A stretch of DNA of 64,000 nt from Purshia tridentata (Eukaryota; Streptophyta; Magnoliopsida; Rosales; Rosaceae). The notes beneath the pieces are model-generated. The model searched no databases, was not told the DNA's origin, and worked only from the letters and a program-made list of their open reading frames with translations. Below, one piece after another: positions 47,283 to 61,052 of the stretch. Location of the stretch: the NCBI GenBank assembly GCA_003254885.1, contig QANT01001807.1, positions 1-64,000 on the forward strand, read 5' to 3'. Within the stretch, counting starts at the first letter, position 1. Each line of letters starts with the position of its first letter. The translations under genes were made by a program, and so were the position numbers.

Positions 47283-49036
47283 ATGGAACAGAATCGCCGG
47301 GAAGATATTCCGCCGCCGGATTTGGATCCCGACTACCGGACCGAGTTGACCCGAACCGGTTCCAACTCGTCCTCCTCCTCTATCACTCTGGATACTTCTA
47401 AGGATCTTAAGCTTCATTGCTTGCATGCAGCACCGGTAATTTTTATTTTCTTCATTTCTCATTCTTACTTTCTGAATTCTGTATATTTTTTTTTTGTATT
47501 AATATTAATAAAGTTATTATATTATAGTTTCTGCTTTGAATCTCTACGATGGTTTTTTTCTTTGTGTTTTGCATGTTGTTTTTTAAATTCAAATATATTT
47601 TTTCAAGCATTTATCTTATTGTTCTATGTACTGTAGATGAGTATTTCTGAAGAAAGGTACTATACAGATGAAGGAGATCTCATTTATATAAAAAGCAAAT
47701 TCTAGTATGTTTTAATTTTGATATTTTTGGAAATTTTGATGTCATCTTTTATTTATTTTGTCTGTTTTGATGCTTTTTTAATGTCTTCAACACTTCTGGT
47801 GGTGGTGTCAGAATTATTTTGAGCTGCTATGGATTTTTAGTAATGAAGATAATTTGATGTTAGCTCTTTTTGTTAAGTTGTTAATTTTATGCAAGGAAAT
47901 TTGAGTTGAGATTGGAAAATTAATTACGAATGATTCATTTAATAACTAACGTCAATTAACTGCCTACTTAGGACTAAAAGAAACAAAGATGTTAAATTTA
48001 TTGGGGGACATGGAAGCTTTTTGGTTTTCGTTTTGCCTTGATACTTAATTTATATGCACATTCTTTCTGGGTATCATTTTTCAATTTTCCCTTTCTGTGC
48101 AGTCCATTTGAGTTTTGATTTTGATTAGAATTATGATGAGTTTTTGTCATATTAAGTCACTAATTATCAACTATTGTATATAGTATTTCCTTTAATGCTC
48201 AAACTGATGCACTCAAAAATATCTTTTATCAAACTGAAATGACATGTTGAAATGTGTTCTTATTTTCAGGGTGGTCAGAAGTATTGAAAAAAAGTTGCTT
48301 TATTGTTTGAAAGAAAAATTTTCCTTTATATTAATGCAGATGTGGCTAGTTGTGAAAGAATTGTGATTCATGCAAGGTGGCTAACTTTGATTGGTTTGGA
48401 CGATGCATGATTTGTAAAAATAAAAAGAAATTTTCTCCATTCAATTAGATATTTAGGGCCCGTTTAGTCATGCTCTCAGGTATCATTTTTCAAGAAAGGA
48501 AAGGTTGGTGAAGTAATTAATGATCAATTCAGAGTATTTTTCTACAGGACATAGAGTATTTGAATTATAACGGAAACGACAGAAGGTTTTAGTGCGACAA
48601 GCAATTAATGATTAATTTTGTTTTTAGTGTGAGAGATGACATGCCTGTGATAATTTAAATTCACTACTTGATTGAGTTGATTGCTTAATGGATTTTAACT
48701 CATCATATTAAAGGCTCAAATCTTTGAGTGTTTTGTTTTGGGAAGTTTAAATTTTCTTTGATTTTGTTAACCAGTGGAGGTCAACTTCCATTTGAATTAG
48801 TATTTGCTTTTGGTCCCTGGTCCCCTGCCCTTGAGGTTCTTCTTTACTCTCCTATCTTAGTTCTGATTTATGCACCGTTCTATCTGAGGAATTTAGTTTC
48901 ATAGAGAAGTCCAACAAGAATATCTCTGCAGCTCTTTTACTGAAACCATTATATTTAGTATTTTTCCTCTCAATAATTTTATTTATACAATTCCTGAGTG
49001 CAGGTTTTAGTCTTATACGTTCTAAGCCACAAGCCT

Positions 49037-49068
<32 letters not shown>

Positions 49069-51003
49069 NTTTTTTTTTTTTTTTGCTATTTGCTTGAGCC
49101 CAAACACCTCTTGCATCTGCTTGACTATGAATAATTATAAAACAAAAGGCGTGGCAAAACAAAATGGCAGGGTCCTTCAACTATTGACTGTTATCTAGAA
49201 TTTGATTGTAAGTTAAAAATGATCTCTTTTATTTTTATGCCCTAAGATGCTTTTATGATTTTCTGTTACTTTACTGTTGGAACTTTCCTCATAATCTAAT
49301 GATAAGCTCCATTCTTCTTCTTATTTCTTAATATAAGTTTAGGCTTCATAGTGGATTGTATATTGACAGGGTGCATTGACAGAGTGGACAAATGAGAAGC
49401 ACAAGTTGTATATTGATTCGTTAGAAACATCATTTGTAACTGAATTGTACCGTTCCATGCATTTGCGGAACAGGCATCCACAAAACAACGCTCAGGGAAT
49501 GCATTCATCACAATCCTTGCCATTCAAAACTCAGAATTCTTCTGACCAGGTCAGGGAGTCAAATCTGCTATACAACTCTTGGTTCTGCGTGAGCATGTTG
49601 GTCTATTTTTGTCATCTTATTCATTTCCCTGCTTCCATTATTTCTTAAAACTTTTTTAATTATTTGCAGTTCATGGTTCTTCAAGATGGCTGTTTGCAGA
49701 AGATCAACTTTCAAAAGAATGAAACTTTGTTGGAAAGCACAGCTGATTCTCATGTTAGTATGGAAAGTCCATGGATATGTCATTTTACATCTGCAGGCAA
49801 AAGATGCAATGTGACATCTCCTAATCTTCGAGAAGAAATCATGTCTTGTAATAATGGGATCCGCCTAAGCGGGAAGCCAACCTTAAAAAACTCCCATGCA
49901 TCAGAAAGAAGTTCAGAGCAGAATCCCTTATGTCATCAGGACTCAGTTGGCAGTTCTACAGGTAACTTTGACTAACTTCACCGATCCAGGCAAATTTTTT
50001 CCTTGTATCTCCTGATAATGATACATTCATTCAGATCACTTCTTCCAAAATGATGCCCACCTCCTGTACCTAATGGGTATCTTAAAATTTAATTGGTCTT
50101 TCCGCTTCCCTAGATTAATAAGCCTTTTGGGAGAGGGGCTTCCATGGGGCATGCCCCAATGGGGCACCTCTCACAAAGAGGTAGGCCCCAACTCTTTGTG
50201 AGAGGTGCCCCATTGGGGCATGCCCCATGGAAGTCTCACGCGCCTTTTGGTCATTTACATTTACGCTTACTTTCCACTGGTTTATTTATTGAGAAGAAAA
50301 AAGTGTATCTCTCATTTATGGTTTGATTTTTCAGTAAAAGTAATGACTTCTTTTACTTTTCCCTAAGCACCTGTGGTGTCACTATTAAAAAATATGAACA
50401 TATGCTGTCCCTTACATTGAACAATCTTTTCTGAAGCTTTACACACCTTTGGCTAGATGGAAATTATGACTCGGTCAATATTACACAGCATTATTGTTTA
50501 ATGTGGGCGCACTGGGCATTGAGAGTTCCATGATAATTCATGTTTCATTTCTTCTTTGTTTTGGTCCGTCTTTTCTCAGAAGTTTCTGGTCAGAACTTTG
50601 TGGATGAAGCCCGCGAAGGGAAGCCAAGCTATGAATCCATACCAAAAAGGTTAAAAAGAGCTGCAGTTGATGCTTCCAGCAATGATCAAGTAATGTCTAT
50701 AATTAGCACAAAAGCGTAAAAGATAATGTTTAGAGTAAATTCTGCATTTTCTGTTTGCCTTACGTATCACGCATAATTGAGATCCTGCTATTATTGTTCA
50801 GTATTAATTGTTAGGGTAGTCATCTTTGTTAACTCTCTCGTGTGCTTTTTCAGCTGGTGCCGTTGGGAAATTTTGATACAAACAAGGTTTCAGTGGTCCA
50901 TAATGCTCTCTCCGAAAGAGAAGAACAAGGGAATAACGAATTACTGTTAGAACACCCTGAGAGCTTCATGTGTCCGAAAATGCAACTTAGTATTGAAGTT
51001 TGA
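47283..51003 (+). CDS. COR28: COR27/COR28-type cold-regulated clock protein
   Basis: Five exons: 47283-47435, 49370-49549, 49670-49961, 50580-50689 and 50854-51003. They give 885 nt, or 294 residues, in phase. The conserved N-terminal block TEWTNEKHKLYIDSLETSFV is followed by ELYRSMHLR, and the PKRLKRAA basic stretch appears later; most of the rest is polar and probably disordered. No enzyme domain or membrane helix. The Arabidopsis relatives COR27 and COR28 are cold-induced, light-regulated transcriptional regulators that repress clock genes and freezing tolerance genes and bind COP1/SPA. Gene order next to DUF1685 and the PPR gene points to At4g33980 (COR28). Intron 1 is long (1.9 kb) and contains a T-run with an N at 49069. 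Intron 3 carries a 111-bp hairpin MITE. Confidence 0.88.
49039..49084. repeat. Poly-T run with an ambiguous base
   Basis: About 46 T residues with one N at 49069 in COR28 intron 1. The N probably marks a sequencing or assembly problem, so the true run length is unknown. Confidence 0.85.
50131..50241. mobile_element. 111-bp foldback (Mutator-like) MITE with 42-bp perfect arms, in COR28 intron 3
   Basis: Arms at 50139-50180 and 50192-50233 are perfect reverse complements of 42 bases (starting CTTCCATGGGGCATGCCCCA), separated by an 11-base loop. The whole is flanked by the 9-bp direct repeat GCCTTTTGG (50122-50130 and 50242-50250). The outermost 8 bases are only partly inverted (GAGAGGGG against GCGTGAGA). 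The 9-bp target duplication suggests a Mutator-type transposase. It would fold into a strong hairpin in the unspliced RNA. Confidence 0.88.
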
Positions 51004-52864
51004 CAGGTAAGCATTGACACGGATTCATGGAAAGAAAGGAGTTATGGTTATACTTTCCACTTTCTGCTATTTGAAGATGAGAGACAAATCAGATTTTATC
51101 AGTAGCAAAAGTCCAGAGGGAAGAGATGTCTCTTTTGTGTGATATGCTTTTGATCTAGTATGATAGTGGAGTGGAATTATGGAGTAGATTTAGTTGATAA
51201 ATAGCAGTAGCTGTCGAGATAGGTTTCTCAGGACATTTTCCATCCCTTCCCTCAATTTTGTTGTATTCAATGCATTTCAAATAGAAGTAGAACTTTTATA
51301 GATGTAGAAAACGCGTAATGCAATTTGTTGGTTGTATGGCAAACGTGTTACGTGTGGATGTCATGGGGCAAGGTATCAATCATGTTCTGTTCATCTTTCT
51401 CATAATTTGTATCCATTTGTCTGAGTACTGGAAGTTTAGGACAGTATATTACTATTCTATTTATTTATTTTTCATGTATTCAGGGCATTCCATGTTATGA
51501 TATTTCTAGCCTAGTAATGATTCAAAAACTTGATGAAATTTATTACATTTTTAGTAAATTCTAGTAAATTGTCATTACACCTGAATGAGAATTGTGAAGG
51601 GTTGTGCAATATTTGTTTTGTATTCTCAATTCTGTGCATGTATACCATTGTTGTTAAAGTAGTTCATAACTGTCGTGGCAGAGCAGGTATTTGTGCAATG
51701 ATGGAGTTGCAATGAATAACTTCAAATGTAAACTAGTTTACCATCATGAATAAAAAACTAGTTTTTAATAATATGCAAACATCGTTAAAGGCTTGTCATT
51801 ACATAAGACATGGAAAGTTCACGACCAAGATCATTCCAACAAAGAGCCAAATGTTTTCTACTTTGATTCTTAATTATATATAAAAAAAGTCAAAGAAAAA
51901 CTTACCTAGCAATTGTTCTAGTGTAATTTCACTTGGGTTTATTGGAAAATATCTCAAAATTTAAATTTTGCCTTCACATATCAAAAAACGAAAAATATAA
52001 CTATAATTTTTACACATCTATTCTTGATCTTAGCAATTTTAGTAATGCATTAATAGTCCAATTTATACAAATATAGTAGGGAGTTCATTTGTTAAAAGAA
52101 TTCACATTTCATACAAACATATCTAATGATAATTTGCAAACTAAAACTCTACTATGATCTTCAAATGTTAAAATATGTTATGAATTTTAATTATAGAATT
52201 TTCCTATTAAAGAATAAAATTTGCCTTATTAAAAAAATTCGTTTATAGTAGAAATTCTCTATAATATGTGTACACATATACAATAAATTTTTTCATGTGA
52301 AAGGTGTGACAATCTATTTAAATTATAACATGTGTACAAACATTATATTTAAAATTTAAAATCTTAAACAACATCTTTAAAATTGTACACGTGCGTATTA
52401 TAATTTAAGTGTTATTAATTTAAATGTATTTATAACGCTATGGTTGTACATAAATTTATTTTTCCATATTATGCTTAAGATGACAAAAATAACCTTACGT
52501 TTCTTCAAAATGCCAAAATCACTTCTTCGCAGTGCAATGGTGGAATGCTGACCCCACACTCCTTTACACTGTTTCCATCTTTGTCCAACAAACACACTGC
52601 CTTAGCTTCTCCTCCAAAACATAAACAATTTGAATATTCTTCACATTTCATCCGACTCTTCCATCCTGTTGACTTGCAACTAAAGGAAAATCAACCTCTC
52701 CCCTCACCCATGATTCAACCCATTTCCTCCTTCTCATCGAAAGCCACACCGAACCCCATCATGTCTCTGTTTCTCAACTCCAAACACCATTAACCAGTTC
52801 CCTTCATTCATCCTCTCGACCTTTTCTATCACTTTCTCGGGAAAATAGAGAGTGAGTTTGTTTG
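51004..52864. other. Intergenic region between COR28 and FUT genes
   Basis: The first 500 bases are probably the COR28 3' UTR. Region 51750-52500 is very AT-rich with no recognisable repeat. Promoter and leader of the fucosyltransferase should lie in about 52500-52864; no strong motif was noted. Confidence 0.5.
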
Positions 52865-55800
52865 ATGGGCGTGTTTTCAATCCAAAGAGGCTCGAGAACA
52901 GCGACGACTCTCGAAGGCTTACCGGTCTCTGTTGGGGCTCCGACGGTGACCAAGCGAAAATGGTCCAATCTAATGCCTTTTGTGGTGACCCTTGTGGTCA
53001 TAGCAGAGATCGCCTTCTTGGGAAAGCTTGACATGTCCAAAAACGCCGCCTATGTCGATTCGTGGGCCGACTTGTTCTCCCGGACTACTTCGGTGGTGGA
53101 GAAGGTTGATGATGATTTGGGGTTGCTCAGTTGCGAGGACTGGTTGGAGAGAGAGGATGCTGTAGAGTATTCCAGGGATTTTGAAAAGGAACCCATTTTG
53201 GTTTCTGGGGATGAGAAGGTACCCAACTCCTAAAGTTTAAAGCTTTCGAAGTATTTTGTAATTGTATTCTTATTGCTCTGTAATTATATCATAAAGTTGT
53301 TTTCTTATCTTTTCGTTTATTCTGATTAATTAAATGGTGTACTTCATCATGTTGTTTTGCGAATTATGGTTTTTCCACCTAAATTTGATGGGAATGGTGT
53401 GCTTTTGGGAATGATGGCATCTCATTGTGTGCTAGTAAATTGTACTCACACTACAATTCTTATGACATGAGTGAGTAAAATAGTAGGAGTTTGAATTTCT
53501 GTGCGACGTTACACTACTTGCTATTGAATTTTGATCTTTGACATCGAAGCCAGATATGAAGTTTTTTATTTTGCTTTTCTACTGCATTATGTTAGCCTTG
53601 CCTAGTTCCTATCTTTGTGATACTACTTAAGCCATGATCTTTGACATTGGAAGCAGGATATAAAGTTTCATATTTTGCTTGACCACATTATGTTAGTCTT
53701 GCCTAGTTTTTTTCTTGGTAGAATGTAGTGTAACGGTGGTGGACCTAGGCCATTTTAGTTTCTTTGGTTTGAACTCCATATTCTAAATCTTGTTTAGTAT
53801 AAGGAACAATATATACTTAGAATTGGGACTGACTTGAGAGAAAGAATTTTATGCAACGGACAGAATTTGACAGATTGTGACAATATAATGAATATAAGGT
53901 ATTTTGTGTGTGAAATCGATACTTCTGACTCTCCTTTTGGGTCACAGAGATTATCCATAAACGCAGACTGAATATTTGTGTTTGAATTGGGCCTCTCTCT
54001 CTCTCCCTCTCATATTTGAATTTTGGTATAATGAATTGAACTTTTCTTTTGGGACTTCAACATGGAGTTTTGAGATATACCTGACTCAATATACTTTTGT
54101 CATGTTTTTCCATGTTCTTAATTACTTTTTGTTGACTTTTACATAGGAATGGAAATCTTGTTCTGTGGGATGCCAGTTTGGCAATCTCAGAAAAGAACCT
54201 GATGCTGCTTTTGGTTTACCTCAACGAGGTGGGACAGCAAGTATTCTCCGATCCATGGAATCATCCCATTACTATGCAGAGAACAATATTGCTTATGCAC
54301 GACGGTGGGTAAGCACAATCTAATATAGCTTTATTGCATTATTAGGATTTTTTATTTACAAACATTTTATCCTTTTTTCATAGGAATTGCAATCCCATGC
54401 AAGTATTAAGAAAACATTCTTTAAATGCTTTTAATAATTTTTTAGGGTTATTTTTTTTTCCCCGAAAAATGCACCCACAATTGTCCAATCATCCTGAAAC
54501 AAACCAGGTGTCTGTAAATTATCCAAATCCCTTTTCCCATGATTGCTCCAAATTAATTTTTAACATGATTTTAAATTCCACATCTTCTTTCCCTGATTAA
54601 CAGTGGGCACATATAGGACAAAAGAAAGTAGCAGGAAATGCATTTGATATGTTTCTCATGTTGTGTAGTATTTTTGGCCCTGCTTGAGTGCTGCACTTGT
54701 TTTGGGTCATGAGATTATGAGCATAATCTGCATGATGATGATGTGCTGCATAGTGCATGCTGGTGGGCATACTACTATTCATGCAGTCAATTAGAATTAC
54801 TTACTGTTGTCATCTTTTGTTTTTCCCCTGGGTGGGAATGGGTGATTACTCTAATAATGGAACTTTATTCTGCTAAAAAAATAGTAAGTATAACTAATAG
54901 TTTGACCCTTTTTTTTTTTTTTTGGTATTAGGAGGGGATATAGTATTGTTATGACAACTAGTCTCTCATCGGATGTTCCTGTTGGATATTTTTCTTGGGC
55001 TGAGTACGATATCATGGCACCTGTCCAGCCAAAGAGTGAGAATGCCCTTGCAGCTGCCTTTATTTCCAATTGTGGTGCTCGCAACTTTCGCTTGCAAGCT
55101 CTTGAAGCACTTGAAAAGTCTAACATCACCATAGATTCTTATGGGGGTTGCCACAGAAACCATGATGGAAGAGGTGTGTACATTCCAAATATGCTTTGTA
55201 AAGTAATAATGTTGTGTATTTGCTTGTTTCCTCCTATGTTAAATCATTTGAATCTGGGTTTTCAACCTGCTTGCTGAATTGTTGTGACATTTCCTGCATT
55301 TGTGTTTGAGTTATTTTGTGTTGGCTACTTATTGTCTTGTATATAATACAATTTTTTGGATTGTAGGGGTCAGCTCTAACGTTACACAATGTATTGGTTG
55401 TTTGTCTGAAATAGATTAACAGGCACATATAATTTTTTTTTTACCCTGGCCATTTATTGTTTATATATTTTCTTTGGCCGCCCATAAGTACATAGAACTT
55501 GGAAGTTTGGCTTTCCTTAAAAAAAAAATTTCTTGATCTAATGGAAAAATACCTTGTAGATGAGTTATTGTCGACATAATGTCGTAAGTCAGACCTATAT
55601 TGATTCTGATCCTGATTTCCCTTAAACCAGCTGCATGTGCTTGGAAATTATTCAGTTGATATTTTTTTTTCCTGATTATGTGTATTAGTGCTAGTTTTGC
55701 AATCACAACTGTATTTTCCATAAGTAGGCTAAATAGTTGGCATCTTGAATGAAATCCATTTCAAAAGCAAACGAAGATAAATATCACAATCTTTTACAAA

Positions 55801-57741
55801 GATTCATTTAGATATTCACTACAAAATGTTATTAATTTTGTTCCTGTATGATCTATGCATGTGGTTTGACACACTCTCTCTCTCTCTCTCTATCTCTCTC
55901 TCGGAAGATGTAGAGAGAAATCTATTGGATCAGTCTTTTAGCTTTTTGTGGACATGGCAACAAAAGTCACTGAGGCGGGAATATAGTTTCTTAAAGGCAC
56001 TATTATATCTTCTTCTAGTTAATAGTCATTTGTATGATTTGCAGTGGACAAAGTTGAAACTTTGAAGCGCTATAAATTTAGTTTGGCATTTGAGAATTCC
56101 AACGAGGAGGATTATGTTACTGAGAAATACTTCCAATCTCTTGTTGCTGGTATGGAACTACTCTTTATCTCTCTCTCTTCCTCAGTCCCCTCTGCCATGC
56201 TGATTTAGTTGTTGCAACCTACAATATGTTGTTTGCATTTTATGGAAACGAGGAATGAGGACATTTTTTCAAAGAATCCAAGAAATGTTGTTTGCATTTT
56301 ATGGAAAAAAGTATTGGAAATATTTTGCAAACAAATTTGAGAGAATTCAATATGGATAGAAGTTTGAATTTTCAATTTTTGGCCTCTAACATCTATAAGA
56401 TTTCTTGGTTTCCATTTTCACATTTAATATGAGGACTATTATTATACACAAGAGAAGTAAATTGCATATAAAATGCCAAAAGAAAAGTTCTCATCTACTA
56501 ATCAATTTTGGCAAAGGTGCTGAGAGAGGATGTCAATATCTTATTCCTTCAGGAACTGTACCTGTGGTTGTTGGTGCTCCTAATATTCAAGAATTTGCTC
56601 CTGCTCCTGGTTCAATTTTACATATTAAGGAGCTAAGTGATGCTAAGTCAGTTGCTAAGACCATGAAATACCTTGCAAATAATCCTGAAGCATATAATCA
56701 GTCATTAAGGTAAATATTTGTCTTATCTAGTTAATAAATTGTCTTCCAAATCCTCTGGTATATGTATAAAGAATAGTATGATGGTCGTTGTTATGATCAT
56801 TAGTTATTTTCTTTTCTTCTGTACTAGGTACATGTGGAAGTGTTGTTCTTTCTTTCCCAATTTTGTGTCTTTATGAAGGTTCTAACATACTGAGATGTCA
56901 AATGATTAGGTGGAAGTATGAGGGTCCATCTGATTCTTTCAAGGCTCTTGTAGACATGGCAGCAGTACATTCATCATGCCGTCTTTGCATTCACCTGGCA
57001 ACAATGATTCGAGAGAAAGAAGAAAGTAGCCCAGGGTTCAAAGAACGACCTTGCAAGTGCACCAGAGGCTCAGCAGTCATGTACCACTTATATGTAAGAG
57101 AAAGAGGGAGATTTGAGATGGAATCCATTTTCTTAAGGTAACTTCATCATTTCCCTAACACCTACTGGGGTCTGGGGTCTGTCTCTGCAAATCAATAATA
57201 ACTTCACTATTCTTCTCTTATGCTGAAACATTTCCGGCCAACTTGATTTCATAGTTCCAGAACACGAGGGAAAAAATAGAGAACTAGTTGTGTCATTCCT
57301 CTAAAGGTGGAGCAGTGGAGGAGCATTATTAACTTAGCCATTTTATTTTAGGTTTCTGTTGTTTAGTTGCATGTAGTTTAGACAACATGGTTAAAAATTA
57401 AACGTAGTATTTTCGTCCTCATGCATTGTCTAGATATCCCCTAATCTTTCTTCTGTTCCCAAAATTCTCTGATTTTTCTGGGCAGGTCTGACAATCTGAC
57501 TCTTGAGGCATTGGAGTCTATGGTGCTCAGAAAGTTTAAGTCTCAGAAACACGTGCCCATTTGGAAACAGGAAAGACCCGAAAGCATAAGAGGAGGAGAT
57601 GAATTTAAAATTTATAGAATATATCCTGTTGGCATGACACAGAGGCAAGCTTTATATACCTTCAGATTTAATGGGGATGCTGATTTTAGAAGACATGTCG
57701 GAAGCAACCCCTGTGCAAAGTTTGAAGTCATATTCGTTTAG
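52865..57741 (+). CDS. Alpha-1,3-fucosyltransferase (FUT11/FUT12 type, Golgi, core N-glycan)
   Basis: Seven exons: 52865-53218, 54147-54304, 54932-55173, 56045-56149, 56553-56709, 56910-57137 and 57486-57741. They total 1500 nt, or 499 residues (Arabidopsis FUT11 is 501). A short cytosolic N-terminus is followed by one membrane anchor at about 36-53 ([17 protein letters not shown]), making a type II Golgi protein. The catalytic part has [20 protein letters not shown], the GT10 signature [20 protein letters not shown] with [13 protein letters not shown], and a plant-specific Cys-rich C-terminal part (SSCRLC, CKCTRGS). It should add alpha-1,3-fucose from GDP-fucose to the innermost GlcNAc of N-glycans. 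Exon 2 ends CGACG|GTGGGT; a nearby GTAAGC is in a different phase and would break the frame. Confidence 0.95.
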
Positions 57742-58328
57742 ATTGAAATATGTGTATTCTGTCAACTTTGAGCATGAATATGCTGATTTAGCAGTTCTCT
57801 AGTTGATATATTTGTGAGAGATATAGAGGCGATCTTCATTTGGGCAAGTTGTTATGCCCTCGTAGTACACGTTTGTAGGTAGGGCATGCCCAATGGTTGG
57901 GGCAACTGGCAGTGCAATAGAATGGCTATTAACTTGCTTTTGCAATTATTGCATTGCAATTCTATGTTGGGCTCCAATGGTATTAATGGCTAAATCTTCT
58001 TCATATTTTTGCATATCTTCTTATAAATTAAAATTTATAAATTTCAAAAATTATACCATTGCTAATATCTCATTAAACTTTAAATAATTTTCTTGTGATT
58101 AGTGACGAACATAAATACTTATTTCAGATGTTCCCAACATTTTTGTACTCAGTGCTAGCAATTTACCTAAACAACCTCAAGTGCTATTTTGGTATACATT
58201 ACAAGTGAAAACAGGCCAAGTTCAATAACACCTCGTATTCTTCCTCGTCCTTTTCAGCCCCATGAAGCTGTAATCTACATTGAACCCTCCAAATTGCTAC
58301 AAGAACATCAAATTGTTGTCTATTTGAA

Positions 58329-60894
58329 TTAGTCTTCCCCTTCTTCCCTCTCCCTAGGAACAGCTCCAAAGTGTTTTACCAAAATGTCCACAACCAAAGG
58401 CACCAAGTCCTTGCAAGGGACACTCTTCTTATAAACATCTCCCAAATGTGAGTCGCTCCCTATTCTCCCTCCCAAGAAAACATCAACCCCTTCACAAGGC
58501 TTCCCATTCTCATCCCTTGTCATACACCCCATGAAACCAATATCCGCCACTTGCACCTGTCCGCAGCTATTCGGGCACCCTGTCCAATGCATCCTCACCG
58601 GCCGAGTCACTGCCACATGCCTTTCCACCTCCTCAGTCACCTTCAAGGCCCTGGACTTTGTCTCAATGATGGCTTGCCCACAGAACTGGTTTCCAGTGCA
58701 TGCCACCAGTCCTTTCATGAGAATAGAAGGTTCAGGTGAAAATCTATTTGTCAGAAGAGGCTCTTTAAGCAATGCTTCAAGTTTTGAGTTCTCAACATTG
58801 GGGAGTATTATATTTTGCTCCACAGTGAGCAGGAGTTCCCCGGTGCCATACTCGTCGGCTAAACGAGCTAGCTCATCCATGTCATCTGCTTGGAGCCGGC
58901 CTACTGGAATGTGAAGACCCACATAGCTTAGACCTTCTTGTTTCTGTGGATGGACACCTACATAGTCTCTCCTTTTCCATTTCGTCTGAACCAGATCTTC
59001 AGAAGATGCTCTCTCCAGCTCCTGGAAGGGCATTCTTTTAACTACCTCTGACCTGAATCCTTCTATGCCCTGCAATCATACAAATTTCAAGAAATTGTGG
59101 TCAGGCAAATACCATCAATAAGTTGGAATATGCTGAGTGAAGGCAATAAACATTAGTACACAAGAAGAAAAGCAATTCCATGGCACATTCAAATTTACTT
59201 ATAAACAATTTTAATAAAGTAAATCATGATTCAAAATGTTCAAATTTTTTTGAAGGATTTCTTGTTAAGAAGATTGAAATATGGCACAATAAATTCAGTA
59301 ACTTAGAAGATCACACATATTACATAGTACCACCCTTTATTAGGACGATTGCATCACAAGGCATTGAAACTATTATACAGTTACAAAAGTGATTACTTAC
59401 TAGTTCATCAATCAACCACATCATTCTTGTTTTTTGTCGGTTCCCTCTGGTGCCAAGGTCTCTGTAGGCCTCTAGTATGGCTTTGCAAACTGGGATCACA
59501 TCATCCGTGGACACCCAGGCATCAAGAGGAACGGCCTCTGCATTTCGTCTGGGACTGAAGAAGCCTCCGACAAGCAAATTGAATCCAAATCGTCCATCCT
59601 TTGTTGCGGGCATGTAAGCAAGATCATTGATGTGGGGATGCTCATAGAGATCATGAGAGCCCACCACACACACATTCCACTTTCTTGGCCTGTTCAGAGG
59701 AAAACAAAACTTAATAAGCCAAGAAACTCACTCCTTTTCATGCTTAATTTTATCAAATGTATTTCTCCTATTCATATTCAGCAGCCTAAACCATGACTTA
59801 TACGAAATCAAACCCTTGATTATAAACAATCACAGCAGAAACCCTTAATTATAAACAATCGCAGTAGCATTTCCTGTAAATGAGGGAGCTAAAAATACTT
59901 ACAAGTTTGTGATACTTGGATTTCCAAGTGAGTTGCCAGTGATAAATTGGGACAACAAGTTTGTGTAAGGTCTTGTGTCAACAATCTCATGTGGGTCAAT
60001 GCCAGCAAGAGGATTTCCAACTGGGTTTCTCACATTGTCCATGCCACTCTGCAGGCTTGTCAAGCCAACTTCAGCAAGACCCTTTAAAATTTCCGGCACA
60101 TCCGGCAGTACCACTCCGCGGATTTGCCAGTTTTGCCTGGTTGTGACATCCGCACAACCATCCTTACCATATTTTCTTATGACACTTGCAAGATATCTTG
60201 TTTGTGCACTTGTTGTGACCCCATTTGGTAGCTTCAGTCTCATCATAAATCTACCATCTGGTCATCATCATCATCATCATTTAATTAATCAAATTTCATT
60301 AAGCACATATGGAAACAGAGTTTTGAACATAAAAAATATGACAAAATTGGGGTCAAGAAAACGTTTAAGCTTTCAAAATTCCTCTCAAATTGAAGATGCT
60401 AATCTTGTAAGAATATTAAAAGTAATTAACCAAATTGATTCAATCAAACCACAAAACAAAATAATTAAGTAGATGTACAAAAATGATAAAAAGAAGTTAG
60501 ATCATCAAAACTCACAGTGATGCTTTCTCCGGTGGAAAAGACCAAGCCACTTGAGCCTTACATCAATGTCATCCTTAGTATCCTTAGTTTTGTCAATCTC
60601 CTCAATAGACATCTTGGAAAGCTCTTCAACCCCACCTTCCATGAAAAGCTTCATGGGCTCCCTCTGAATCTTCACCTTCTCCTGAGCATTAATCCCCTGC
60701 CTAAACTTCTCCTTCAACACCCAGTACCCATCTCTCTCCTCCACTCTAGGCTCGAACCTTGCCACATCGATATCCGGTGCAATGGGTACCGCCACCACCG
60801 CCGGGTTGGTGGCAGCAGAGAGCCTTGTCTTGCTGCAGGGAGCTGAGGACGGAGTTGGAGGACAGAGAAAACGAGCAGAGAGTGATGATGACAT
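58329..60894 (-). CDS. NIR1: Ferredoxin-nitrite reductase, chloroplast
   Basis: Four exons on the minus strand: 60516-60894, 59903-60257, 59401-59689 and 58329-59069. They give 1764 nt, or 587 residues (Arabidopsis NIR1 is 586). Residues 1 to about 30 are a Ser-rich transit peptide. Two ferredoxin-like half-domains follow, then the siroheme/4Fe-4S half-domains. The cluster ligands are Cys465 and Cys471 (ACTGNQFC) and Cys506 and Cys510 (GCPNSC). FHRRKHHYGRFMMRLKLPNG and VTTRQNWQIRGV are typical of the family. In the plastid stroma it reduces nitrite to ammonium with six electrons from ferredoxin. A nitrate-responsive element is visible upstream (61053-61078). Confidence 0.97.
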
Positions 60895-61052
60895 AGCTGC
60901 TCAAAGTATGGTGGTGGTGGTGGTGGTGATATTAGAAAAGAGGCAATGTTACAGTAGCAATAAAGAGAGTAAAGGGTGTCCATTTTTGTAGGTGATGACC
61001 GACCTTAGGAGGAGGGAGAGGTTGTTTGTTCTTTTTTCGTTTCTGCTGTGAG

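Noticed and set aside
958-60894. Possibility of a metabolic or defence gene cluster
   Set aside because: The genes belong to unrelated pathways and different compartments. Their linkage is explained by conserved ancestral gene order, not by a shared pathway.
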